DNA of 64,000 nucleotides from JAYRSJ01 sp041920215. Lineage in GTDB: Bacteria > Pseudomonadota > Gammaproteobacteria > Burkholderiales > Burkholderiaceae_C. The notes beneath the pieces were generated by a model, which saw only the letters and a list, made by a program, of their open reading frames with translations, searched no databases and had not been told where the DNA came from. The stretch covers positions 1 to 64,000 of the forward strand of contig JAYRSJ010000014.1 in NCBI GenBank assembly GCA_041920215.1, read 5' to 3'. This document shows positions 34,258-43,111 of this stretch, piece by piece (the stretch's first letter is position 1; the number at the start of each line of letters is the position of its first letter). Made by a program: the position numbers and the translations under genes.

Positions 34258-36429
34258 GTGCAAAAGAACAGTGCAGCGCTGTTGACCACCGGACGCCTGT
34301 CGCGGAGGAGCTTGTCTGAGTCGGACGGTTTGCCGGGGCGCTGCAGCCTGCCCACATTGCTGTGGCGCCGTGGCGCGGGATGGTCCGTGGCCCTGCTGCT
34401 GGCCACGCAGCTGGGTTGCGGCGGCGGCGGTGGTGCCACGTCGACCGCCCCGCCGGCACCGCCGCCGGTGCCGCCGACGACGGGCAGCGTGATCCCGGCC
34501 ATGGCCGGCATCGTGTTCTCCGAGCTCGATGCGCAGGGTGCGGTGCTGCAGCAATCCACGCCCAGCGACGCCAGCGGGCGTTTCCAGTTCGCGCGTCCGC
34601 TCAGCGGCCAGCGTGTGGTGTCCGAGGTCCGCTACAGCCATGGCCTGGCGGTGGCGGCACGCCTGTCCGCGGCCGGCCAGCAGTTGACGATCAGCCCGCT
34701 GACCGCGCTGTTTGATCGCCTCTATGACAGTGCCCAGCCCGGCGCCCCCGCTTCTTCCGGCGCGGGGGCGCTGGTGCTGGCCCAGTGCGGCGCGGGCGCT
34801 GCCCTGGATATGGACAAGGCCTTGTATGGCAATAGCGCCGCCTCGGCGGGGGCCAGCCCCTGGATGCAGCAGGCCCTGCTGGCCTATGGGCGTGCCCTGG
34901 ATGGCCTGGGCCTGGCCGTCGACGCCCCGCGGACGCAGTTTGATCGGCTGCTGCAGCAGCATGCTAGGCAGCTGGGCGACTACTGCAAGCTGGCGCAGCA
35001 GATCCACGAGCCCCGCTGGCTGGCCGAACTTGAGGCCGCGTTGAAAGCACGGCTGGCTCTGGCCGAGACGCCGGACCGTACGCGCTTGTCGGCGCTTCGC
35101 GATGCATCGACCGAGCAGGTGCTGGCCCGTCTGCGCCCGCGCCTGCTGGTGGCGGCCCATCCCGAGCTGAAGGATCTGATGGCGCCCCGCATCGAGGCAC
35201 TGCAGGGTCAGGAGCAGCGCATAGCCCTGGATCTGGCAGTCGCGCGCTTCGCCAGCGAGGCCCCCGAGCTGTCGGCCAGCGTCATCCAGACCATGCCTTT
35301 CCGTCGCGGCGTCCGGTACGCTCTGGACGAGCAGGGACGGCTGCTGGAGCAGTTCTCGCTGGCCGGCCGCAGCGACGCGGCGGCGCAGGCGGCCGGATTG
35401 CGCCGGCTGCGCAATGTGGGCGGCATGCCGGTCGAGGTCCATCTGCTGCACGATGGCGATCGCCTGGCCAGCATGGCCGACCTGATCGAGCGGGCCATGC
35501 GCATGCCGACCGATGATCTGCAGGAGCCGCTGACGCGGCGAGTTTGGCGCTTCGTGCGCGATCAGCATGTGCCGCACGCCTCGATTGTCGCGGCGACCTA
35601 TGCGCACCAGCCCGATTTCTATCTGCGCTCTCTCGGGACGGGTTTCTGCGACGATGCCGCCAGTGTTCAGCATTGGCTGTGGCGGGCACTGGGCTACGAA
35701 GCGCGCGTCTATGGCCTGGACGGCCATGTGGTGTCCGAGGTGTTCCGAGCCGGTCGCTGGGAGATGTATGACGCGCACTTTGGTGTCTATTACCAGAACC
35801 GTGCTCAGCAGGTCGCCTCTGTTGGCGACCTGGAGGCTGATTCATCGCTGGTCATCGCTCCGCTGAACCCGGTGCTGGCTTCAGACGATTTCGCCTACTC
35901 CGATCAGATGCGAGCGTTCTACGCCAATGCTGTGGGCAATATGAGCATGGAGATGTACTCGCGAGCCTCGGTCGAGAACTTCGGCGATACGCTGGTGATT
36001 CCGGTGGGGGCCGAAGTCGAGCTGGACGTGCGCCATGCCTATGCCATGCCAACGGTCAGCGATGAGGCGCTTGTCCCGAGTTTCCCTACGCTGAAACTGC
36101 GACTGCCGCCCGGCTACAGCGGCTCGCTGCCGCTGCCACTGCTGCTGGCCGATGTGCAGGGCGAGGGGCAGATCGAGCTGCTGGGCGAGCGCACCGCAGT
36201 CACGTCGCTCGGCGTGCGTCCGACCCTGCTGGCCTACTACCGTCGCGAGCGCGGCGACGAGTTGCCGCTGCGCGAGCTGCGTGTCGATGCGGCCGGGCCG
36301 GCCGGCCTGACGCTGACCTTTTTGCTGAGCCCCCGCAGGGTGGGGCCGGAGCAGCTGGCGCAGCTCAGTCTGGGCGGCAGCAATCTGACCGGCTTGAGTC
36401 TGGTGGAGGGTGTCGCCCCCCGGCCTTGA
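34258..36429 (+). CDS. Transglutaminase-like lipoprotein
   Basis: 723 residues from GTG 34258, which has GGGAG (34246-34250) seven bases upstream. A lipobox TQLGC (Cys54) follows a long basic N-region, so the protein should be anchored in a membrane; after it come a Gly run and a Pro-rich linker. A transglutaminase-like core carries the Cys-His-Asp order in TGFCDDAASV, GHVVSEVF and WEMYDAHFG. Such domains act as proteases or amidases, or as non-enzymatic binders. The C-terminal 200 residues are beta-rich. It is placed among capsule genes and may process or bind the surface polymer. The substrate is unknown. Confidence 0.75.
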   Translation: MQKNSAALLTTGRLSRRSLSESDGLPGRCSLPTLLWRRGAGWSVALLLATQLGCGGGGGATSTAPPAPPPVPPTTGSVIPAMAGIVFSELDAQGAVLQQSTPSDASGRFQFARPLSGQRVVSEVRYSHGLAVAARLSAAGQQLTISPLTALFDRLYDSAQPGAPASSGAGALVLAQCGAGAALDMDKALYGNSAASAGASPWMQQALLAYGRALDGLGLAVDAPRTQFDRLLQQHARQLGDYCKLAQQIHEPRWLAELEAALKARLALAETPDRTRLSALRDASTEQVLARLRPRLLVAAHPELKDLMAPRIEALQGQEQRIALDLAVARFASEAPELSASVIQTMPFRRGVRYALDEQGRLLEQFSLAGRSDAAAQAAGLRRLRNVGGMPVEVHLLHDGDRLASMADLIERAMRMPTDDLQEPLTRRVWRFVRDQHVPHASIVAATYAHQPDFYLRSLGTGFCDDAASVQHWLWRALGYEARVYGLDGHVVSEVFRAGRWEMYDAHFGVYYQNRAQQVASVGDLEADSSLVIAPLNPVLASDDFAYSDQMRAFYANAVGNMSMEMYSRASVENFGDTLVIPVGAEVELDVRHAYAMPTVSDEALVPSFPTLKLRLPPGYSGSLPLPLLLADVQGEGQIELLGERTAVTSLGVRPTLLAYYRRERGDELPLRELRVDAAGPAGLTLTFLLSPRRVGPEQLAQLSLGGSNLTGLSLVEGVAPRP

Positions 36430-37533
36430 TCAGCGCTGATCCAGCAGCGTGATATAGGTCTCCAGCACGCGCTCCTCGTCGAAGTGCTGTTCGACAAAGC
36501 GGCGGCCCTGCTGACCCATGGCTTCGCGCTCGCTGGCGCCCAGCGCCAGCATGCGCCGCAGCGCCGCTTCCAGCGCGGCGGCGCTGCGCGGTGCGCAGAG
36601 GTAGCCGCTGAGCCCGTCGATGACGGTGTCCCGGCAGCCCGGCGCGTCGGTGGTGACGATGGGCTTGGCCATGGCGGCGGCCTCCAGCAGGCTGCGCGGT
36701 ACGCCCTCGCGGTAGGAAGGCAGGACCACGCAATGGGCTGAACGGAGCTGTGGCCTGACGTCGTCGAGCTGTTCGATGTGCTCGACGACGCCTTCGTCCA
36801 GCCATTGCTGCAGACGCTCGCGGCTGATGGCCGCCGGGTTGTCGGAGTGCGAGGAGCCGAGCATCACGAAGCGTGTGTCGGGTTGGTCGCGCCGGATGCG
36901 CCGCGCTGCTTCGACGAACTCCTCGACGCCCTTGTCGCGCAACAGGCGTCCGACGAACAGAAAGCGCAACGGCAGCGCCGGCGGCGTGTCCGATGGCGTG
37001 AAGCGCCGCAGATCCACGCCGGAGCCGGGCACGCGCAAGGTGCGGTCGCGCTCGACGATGCCCGCCGCCACGAAGCGCTCGCGATCGTCCTCGTTCTGGA
37101 ACACGACCTTGCCGGCCGGCTTGAAGGCCAGCCGGTACAGCACCGAGACCAGGGGCCGCAGCAAGGGGCTGGGCTTGATGAAGGCGCGGCCCAGGCCCGA
37201 GACATTGGGCAGGTAGCGCAGACCGCGGCCGCGCAGCGCGATGCCGCTGTAGATATTGGCCTTGGGCGTGTAGGACAGCACCGCATCGACCTGCTGCGCC
37301 GCGAAGAGGCGATGCAGCGCGAGCACGCTGCGCCCTTCGGTCCAGGGATTGGTGCCGGCGCTGGCCAGCGGCCAGTGACAGTAGGCAAAGCCGGCCTGCT
37401 GCAGCTTGTGCTCGTGGCCGTCCGCGGGGCCGATGAACACCACCGCATGCCCGACCTCACGCAGACGCTGCGCAAGCGCAAGCCTGAAGTTCTGCAAGTA
37501 CCAGGCGGAGTTGGCGACGATGGCGACTTTCAA
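36430..37533 (-). CDS. Glycosyltransferase, GT4 family (PglA-like)
   Basis: 367 residues. ANSAWYLQNFRLALAQRL, NVSGLGRAFI and SYREGVPRSLLEAAAMAKP match GT4 enzymes such as PglA that add HexNAc to a lipid-linked sugar. I prefer the TTG at 37533, which has GGGAG about 10 bases upstream and starts at the family N-terminus; a GTG at 37575 would add 14 residues. Its stop abuts the convergent transglutaminase stop in a shared TGATCA. Confidence 0.85.
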   Translation of the reverse strand: MKVAIVANSAWYLQNFRLALAQRLREVGHAVVFIGPADGHEHKLQQAGFAYCHWPLASAGTNPWTEGRSVLALHRLFAAQQVDAVLSYTPKANIYSGIALRGRGLRYLPNVSGLGRAFIKPSPLLRPLVSVLYRLAFKPAGKVVFQNEDDRERFVAAGIVERDRTLRVPGSGVDLRRFTPSDTPPALPLRFLFVGRLLRDKGVEEFVEAARRIRRDQPDTRFVMLGSSHSDNPAAISRERLQQWLDEGVVEHIEQLDDVRPQLRSAHCVVLPSYREGVPRSLLEAAAMAKPIVTTDAPGCRDTVIDGLSGYLCAPRSAAALEAALRRMLALGASEREAMGQQGRRFVEQHFDEERVLETYITLLDQR

Positions 37534-37706
37534 GCGGCACGACTCCCGCGCAGTGTCGGCCGGGCTGGCGAGCACCTCGGTGCGGCGGCATTCACGGCGT
37601 CATGCACTTCATCACTCCGTAGTCGTTCACGTCGGTCTTCTCGGTCGCAGGGGCAGGGCTTGACTCGCAAGGCGCAGCGGACATTGTGCCATCGCGCTGC
37701 ACCGGC

Positions 37707-39647
37707 TCAGGCCGATTCCAGCCAGGCCTGCAGCATCAGCACGTCCCACAGCAGGTACTGCCAGTTGCGACGGCCGCAGAGATGTTCCTGCCATTTCTGG
37801 CTCACCATCGCCGGGTTCAGCAGGCCCTGTGACTGCAGCCGCTGGGCATCGAGCAGATGTTCGGCCCAGGGGCGCAGTGGGCCGCGCAGCCATTGATCCA
37901 GGGGCACCGCGAAGCCCTGCTTGGGCCGCTCGATCAGCTCCCGCGGCACATGACGGTACAGCACCTGTCGCAGCAGCCATTTGCCGCTGCCGGCGCGCAG
38001 CTTCAAGGACATGGGCAGCTGCAGCGCAAACTCGACCACCCGGTGATCGAGCATGGGCACGCGGGTTTCCAGGCTGTTGGCCATGGCGGCACGGTCGACC
38101 TTGACAAGGATGTCGTCCGGCAGATAGGTCTGCTGATCGATCAGCGCCATCGCGTCGATGACGTGCCGTCCGGGGCGGTCCAGCCGCATGCCATCGAGCA
38201 GGCTGGGCGCCTCGTGTGCGCCCAGCACCAGCGCATCGGGCTGCTGCCAGTGCGAGACGAGGGCGCGGTACATCTGCTCGACGCTGGCCGCCGGCAGCAC
38301 GCTGGCGGCGAACTTGTGCAGCTTGTCGCCGATGGCGCCATGCCTGGCCAGCGCCGGTACCACCGTACCGGCCAGCGAGCCCAGGCGGTTCCACCCGCCC
38401 GGCGGTAGCGCCAGCAGCAGGGTCGCGGCGGCGCGCCGTAGCGGCAGCGGCACGGCCGCGAGGCGACGCCAGACCTGGTCGGCCAGCAGATAGCGGTTGT
38501 AGCCGGCGAACAGCTCGTCGCCGGCATCGCCCGAGAGCGCGACCGTGACATGGCGCCTGGCCATCTGGCAGACCAGGAAGGTCGGGATCTGCGAGGAATC
38601 GGCGAAGGGCTCGTCGTAGATGGCCGGCAGGCGCGGGATCACCGCCAGCGCGTCCTCGGGTCGGACGTAGAGCTCGGTGTGGTCGGTGCCCAGATGGCGG
38701 GCCACGGCCTTGGCATGCACCGCCTCGTCATAGCCCGGCACGTCGAAGCCGATCGAGAAGGTCCGCACAGGCTGGGCGCTTTGGCGCTGCATCAGCGCGA
38801 CGATGGTCGATGAATCCACGCCGCCAGAAAGAAAGGCACCCAGCGGCACATCGGCCACCATCTGGCCGGCCACGGCCTGGCTCAGCAGAGCCTCGAGCCG
38901 GTCGGTGGCGGCTCGCTCGTCCGCCGCGATCGCCAGATCCTGCGGCTGCTCGGCCAGTGTCTCCAGCTGCCAGTAGCGGCCCTGGCGCTGCTGGCCGTCG
39001 GGGCCGAACTCCAGCCACTCACCCGGCATCAGCTTGCTGATGCCGCGGTAGATGCTGTGCGGCGCCGGTACCGCGTTGTGGCGCATATAAAGGGCCAGCG
39101 CATTGCGGTCGATCTCGCCCTGCCATTGCGGATGCGCCCGCAAGGCCTTGAGCTCGGAGCCGAACACCAGATCGCCGGCCGGCAAGCGCCCGTAATAGAG
39201 CGGCTTCTCACCCATGCGGTCGCGCGCCAGCAGCAGGCTGCGGCGTTCCCGGTCCCAGACGGCAAGCGCGAACATGCCCACCAGGCGCTCGAGCGTTCCG
39301 ATCAGGCCCCAGCGGCTGAAGCCGGCGAGCATGGTCTCGGTATCGGAGTGGCCCCGCCAGTCATGGGGCTGCAGCTGCTCGCGCAGCTGCTGGTGGTTGT
39401 AGATCTCGCCGTTGAAGACCAGCACATAGCGGCCGCAGCTGGAGTGCATGGGCTGGGCGCCGGCCGGCGAGAGGTCGACGATGGCCAAGCGCCGATGCCC
39501 CAGCGCGACGCCGCGCTCCGGGTCCACCCAGTGTCCGTCCCCGTCCGGGCCGCGATGGACGATGGCATCGGTCATGCGCAGCAACTGGGCATGGTGGGTC
39601 TCCAGGGTCTGGCTGGATCTGCTGAGGTAGCCGGTTATGCCGCACAT
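37707..39647 (-). CDS. asnB: Asparagine synthase-type glutamine amidotransferase
   Basis: 646 residues. Cys2 (MCGITGY) is the glutaminase nucleophile; RGPDGDG and FNGEIYNH belong to the same domain. SGGVDSS (274-280) is the ATP-pyrophosphatase P-loop. In polysaccharide loci this family often amidates uronic acids rather than aspartate. It fits here because the window also encodes WbpB/D/E for a uronic acid. It begins 6 bases after the upstream glycosyltransferase stop. A 173-base gap separates it from the next gene. Confidence 0.92.
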   Translation of the reverse strand: MCGITGYLSRSSQTLETHHAQLLRMTDAIVHRGPDGDGHWVDPERGVALGHRRLAIVDLSPAGAQPMHSSCGRYVLVFNGEIYNHQQLREQLQPHDWRGHSDTETMLAGFSRWGLIGTLERLVGMFALAVWDRERRSLLLARDRMGEKPLYYGRLPAGDLVFGSELKALRAHPQWQGEIDRNALALYMRHNAVPAPHSIYRGISKLMPGEWLEFGPDGQQRQGRYWQLETLAEQPQDLAIAADERAATDRLEALLSQAVAGQMVADVPLGAFLSGGVDSSTIVALMQRQSAQPVRTFSIGFDVPGYDEAVHAKAVARHLGTDHTELYVRPEDALAVIPRLPAIYDEPFADSSQIPTFLVCQMARRHVTVALSGDAGDELFAGYNRYLLADQVWRRLAAVPLPLRRAAATLLLALPPGGWNRLGSLAGTVVPALARHGAIGDKLHKFAASVLPAASVEQMYRALVSHWQQPDALVLGAHEAPSLLDGMRLDRPGRHVIDAMALIDQQTYLPDDILVKVDRAAMANSLETRVPMLDHRVVEFALQLPMSLKLRAGSGKWLLRQVLYRHVPRELIERPKQGFAVPLDQWLRGPLRPWAEHLLDAQRLQSQGLLNPAMVSQKWQEHLCGRRNWQYLLWDVLMLQAWLESA

Positions 39648-39653
39648 AGAAGG

Positions 39654-40799
39654 TCAGAGGCTGCTGTAGAGCTGAAGGTATTGTTGCCACACGGTGGCGA
39701 TGCCGAAGCGGGCCAGGGCCCGCTGGCGCAGTTGCTGGCCCAGTGCCTCGCGCTGCGCCGGTGTCAGGCTCAGCAGGCTTTGCACGCGCTGGGCCAGTGC
39801 CTCGGGCGTGGCCACCGGCGCGACCCAGCGTGCATCGCCGATCACCTCGGCCGCGTCGCCGCAGTCGGTCGTCACGCAGGGCAGGGCGCAGCACATCGCC
39901 TCGCCCAGCACATTGGGAAAGCCCTCGGCCCGCGAGCTGAGGCAGAACAGGTCCATGGCGGCCAACAGCTGCTGGGGTTCTGCTTGCTCGCCCAGCAGGC
40001 TCAGGCGTCCGGAGAGCCCGCAGGCCTGGCTCAGTTCGCGCAGCGCGGCGCTGTCCGACACGCCGCGACCGGCCAGCACGAAGTGCAGGCGTTCGTCTTG
40101 CACGGCCAGCTGGCCGGCCATGCGCAGGAAGCCGGGCAGATCCTTCTGCGGATCGTCCCGGGCGATATTGCCGACCAGCAGCTGGTCCGCTGTCAGGCCC
40201 AGCTGCTGGCGCCACCGCTGCCGGGCTACCGGGTCTGGCCTGAACCGCTCGCCGTCGAAGCCATTGCCTATGCAGACAAAGCGGTCCGGCCGGTAGCCGG
40301 CGGACGTGTGAACGGCAATGGCCTTGTGGGCATTGGCGACGATGCTAAGGGGCAGGTGGTGCGACAGGCGGGCGCAGAGGGCCACGACCGCACGCGTGCT
40401 GCGGCTGATGTCGCCGGCGCTGATGCCGCTCTGGCGTATGTTCCACACAATGCGTCGCTGACCAGCGATGCGGGCGACCAGTGCGCCGATCAGGTCGCCG
40501 TGGTACATCCAGGTCTGGACCACGGTGTCGCGGGGCAGCTGTCGCAGTCTGCGCAGCAGCGGCCACAGCCGCCAGGGGTTGTGCAGCGTGGGCGCCAGGC
40601 CCAGCGCGGTGACCGGCACGCCCTCGGCGCGCAGGCGCTGGCCTACCACGCCGTCGGCACCCAGCGCGAACACCTCCTGAGCGGGAGCCGACGGCTGCAG
40701 CCGGGCCTGGCGCAGCAGCTTGTGCAGCATCGCTTCTGCACCGCCCTGGCCCAGGCCGGTGATCACATGCACGATGTGGGCGGGCGCTGCTGCGCTCAT
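39654..40799 (-). CDS. Glycosyltransferase, GT4 family
   Basis: 381 residues. HVITGLGQGGAEAML and SRAEGFPNVLGEAMCCALP (E-x7-E) define GT4. NIRQSGIS and IGNGFDGERF are common in capsule transferases of this type. It overlaps the preceding gene by 4 bases (ATGA). Confidence 0.9.
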   Translation of the reverse strand: MSAAAPAHIVHVITGLGQGGAEAMLHKLLRQARLQPSAPAQEVFALGADGVVGQRLRAEGVPVTALGLAPTLHNPWRLWPLLRRLRQLPRDTVVQTWMYHGDLIGALVARIAGQRRIVWNIRQSGISAGDISRSTRAVVALCARLSHHLPLSIVANAHKAIAVHTSAGYRPDRFVCIGNGFDGERFRPDPVARQRWRQQLGLTADQLLVGNIARDDPQKDLPGFLRMAGQLAVQDERLHFVLAGRGVSDSAALRELSQACGLSGRLSLLGEQAEPQQLLAAMDLFCLSSRAEGFPNVLGEAMCCALPCVTTDCGDAAEVIGDARWVAPVATPEALAQRVQSLLSLTPAQREALGQQLRQRALARFGIATVWQQYLQLYSSL

Positions 40800-41824
40800 C
40801 GGCAGGCCTCCAGCGCCGCGGCCAGTCGGGCGCCGATCACCGGCTGGGCAAAATGGGTTTCGATGAGCAGGCGCCCGGTCTGTCCCCGGCGCCTGGCGAG
40901 GCTCTCGTCACGCAGCATTTCGCAGAGAGCGTCCACCCACTCGTCCGTCGCGCGGGCCGCCACACCGCAGTCGCCCAGGGCCAGCACCTCGCTGTTCATG
41001 CCCACGGGCGAGACGACGCAGGGCAGTTCGCAGGCCATATAGGTGAGCATCTTGAAGCTGCACTTGCCGCGCGCCCAGAGACTGTCTTCGAGCGGCATCA
41101 GGCCGACGCTGAAGCCGTGCAGCGCTGCGACCTCGATGTCGGCGCTCCAGCGGGTGTAGCGAACGCGGGCCTGCGGCAGCAGGCGGAACACGGGCGCCTG
41201 ATCGGCCACGATGTGCAGCTCGGCGTCCGGCACCTGCTCGAACACGCGCGCCAGCGCGGCTTCGATGCTGTAGAGATAGGCAAAGCCGCTCGAGCTGCCG
41301 GACCAGCCCAGCGTCGGCCGCTCCGGCAGCCTGGGGCGAGGGCTGAAGCGCTGGATGTCCACCGCCGTCGGCAGGATGCTGACCGGGCCGAAGCGCGAGA
41401 AATGCTCGGCCAAAAAGGCATTGCCGCAGACGATGTGGGCGGCGCCGGCGGCGATGCGGTCGGCGTTGTGACCGCGCCGGCCGAGGAAGATGGCATCGTC
41501 CACATCGAACAGATAGGGGCGCCGCAGCCAGCGCTCGGCGCTGTAGAGGGTGGCCAGCAGTTCGCGCTGCAGGAAGACGATGTCGGCCGAGGCATTGAGT
41601 TGCCGCACGCGACTGCTCGCATCAGCCAGCGCGGCCATGCCCCACAGCGGGCGCGCAAGCTGGCTGGCCGGCGGGTAGGCGCTAAAGCGCGCGTGCAGCG
41701 TCTGCGTCTGCCAGCCCAGCTGCGCCAGCTGGGCCTCATGCTGAGTCCAGCGGAAGCGTGTGCTGGGCTGCTGGGCGCCCTGCGTGAGCGCCCCGAGTGA
41801 CTGGTGTCCAGACATACCCATCAT
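40796..41824 (-). CDS. Glycosyltransferase, GT4-like
   Basis: 342 residues with a shortened N-terminal domain (FLQRELLATLYSAERWL, YLFDVDDAIFL) and a GT4-type C-terminal domain (LGWSGSSSGFAYL, KMLTYMACELP). The family is common in exopolysaccharide loci. Overlaps both neighbours by 4 bases. Confidence 0.8.
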   Translation of the reverse strand: MMGMSGHQSLGALTQGAQQPSTRFRWTQHEAQLAQLGWQTQTLHARFSAYPPASQLARPLWGMAALADASSRVRQLNASADIVFLQRELLATLYSAERWLRRPYLFDVDDAIFLGRRGHNADRIAAGAAHIVCGNAFLAEHFSRFGPVSILPTAVDIQRFSPRPRLPERPTLGWSGSSSGFAYLYSIEAALARVFEQVPDAELHIVADQAPVFRLLPQARVRYTRWSADIEVAALHGFSVGLMPLEDSLWARGKCSFKMLTYMACELPCVVSPVGMNSEVLALGDCGVAARATDEWVDALCEMLRDESLARRRGQTGRLLIETHFAQPVIGARLAAALEACR

Positions 41825-43080
41825 GCGCCGGCATGCCCAGCGCCGGGCAGCAGCGGCCGGCGGGCCTTGAAAAATATGCCCAGCAGCATGCAGGTCAGTG
41901 CAACCTTGATCAGGAAGTTAGCCAGCGGGAAGAAGCTGTCAAGAAAGATCGACAGCACGATGGCGGAGAACAGGAATGCGGCGACGATGCCGTGCAGCAA
42001 GGAACTGCCTTCGCGCCAGCGCTGGTGGTGGTAAGCGGCCCAGGCCCCATAGACAGCAAGAATCAGTAGCGTGCCCAGGATGCCATAGCGTGGCTCGGTC
42101 GAAAGGAAGATCGAGTAGACGTTGCCGATCTGATCGCCGCTGCGCCCGAAATAGAGGAAGTCCTGGTGCAATGGACCGGGATCACAGAGGCCTAGCCGTT
42201 GGAGCGCCAGGCAGGGCACGCGGAACGCATCCCAGCTCGGCGAGATGCTGCTCGGATTCTCGAAATACGCTGAGAACAGAATAGGGCCCTGCAGTGCATA
42301 GTCGAAGAAGTTTCGGACAATCAGCTCGGCGATCTCCAGCAAAGCGCTGTCCTGCTCAATGCCGCCTTTTCCGACCAGCACGGCGCCGGCACCAAAGATC
42401 AGCAAGAACATGGCGATCAGTCCGATCAGCGCCTTGGTGGAGAGTCGCTGACCCTGAATGAGCCGCAGATACATGATGGCCAGGATGAGCTGCACCAGAC
42501 TTGAGCGCCCGTTCGTCAGCAGATTGGTGATCAGCCATGGCAGGGCCAGCAGCAGTGTCACACCCATGCCGACGCGCCCCTGCATCACGCCCAAGGCGAA
42601 GACCGGTATCAGGATGAAGCCGAGCACCAGGTAGTTGCCGACCAGGGAGCCAACGGTGATTTCGTCGTAGACGCTCTTGATGCGCAACTGGAAGGCGAAC
42701 TGAAGAATGTCCTCCGCTCCGTCGGTGATTTCCTGCACTTCCACCCACCAAAGCGGCAGCAGCGCTGCATGGATCAGCAGGGCAAAGAGGGTGAGGCGGC
42801 GGAAGTCCAGATCAAGGGCGTTGCCCTTCGGTGTGGCGCGAATCCGCCGCGCGAGTTGGCTGCCACCCAATGCGCTGAGCACAAACACCATGTTGCCCGC
42901 AAGAAACAGCAACAGGGCCGGCGCCTGAACCGGGAAATAGCCCATGGGCTGGGCGAGGCTGATGAGCAGCAGCGTCGTACCCCACACGGCGGGAAACGTC
43001 GTTGCAGGGTGGGCGACGTCACCACGGATCCGCCAAACCGTGAATGCGAGCAGGAGCAGGATGGTGCCGACGATTGCCAT
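41821..43080 (-). CDS. O-antigen/capsule repeat-unit polymerase (Wzy-like)
   Basis: 419 residues with about 11 membrane segments and a large periplasmic loop (roughly 280-350), the layout of Wzy polymerases. NGRSSLVQLILAIMYLRLI and a late GNVYSIF are consistent with the oligosaccharide-polymerase group. It joins lipid-linked repeat units in the periplasm. Its place directly after wzx, wzz and wza supports the call; Wzy proteins share little sequence. ATG 43080 precedes the first membrane helix. Confidence 0.72.
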   Translation of the reverse strand: MAIVGTILLLLAFTVWRIRGDVAHPATTFPAVWGTTLLLISLAQPMGYFPVQAPALLLFLAGNMVFVLSALGGSQLARRIRATPKGNALDLDFRRLTLFALLIHAALLPLWWVEVQEITDGAEDILQFAFQLRIKSVYDEITVGSLVGNYLVLGFILIPVFALGVMQGRVGMGVTLLLALPWLITNLLTNGRSSLVQLILAIMYLRLIQGQRLSTKALIGLIAMFLLIFGAGAVLVGKGGIEQDSALLEIAELIVRNFFDYALQGPILFSAYFENPSSISPSWDAFRVPCLALQRLGLCDPGPLHQDFLYFGRSGDQIGNVYSIFLSTEPRYGILGTLLILAVYGAWAAYHHQRWREGSSLLHGIVAAFLFSAIVLSIFLDSFFPLANFLIKVALTCMLLGIFFKARRPLLPGAGHAGA

Positions 43081-43111
43081 TGCGGAGAGAGGAGTGGCGC
43101 AGGATTGTGCC

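Noticed and set aside
37660..37687. Plus-strand promoter TTGACT...CATTGT between asnB and the next glycosyltransferase
   Set aside because: No plus-strand gene follows; the -10 match is poor.
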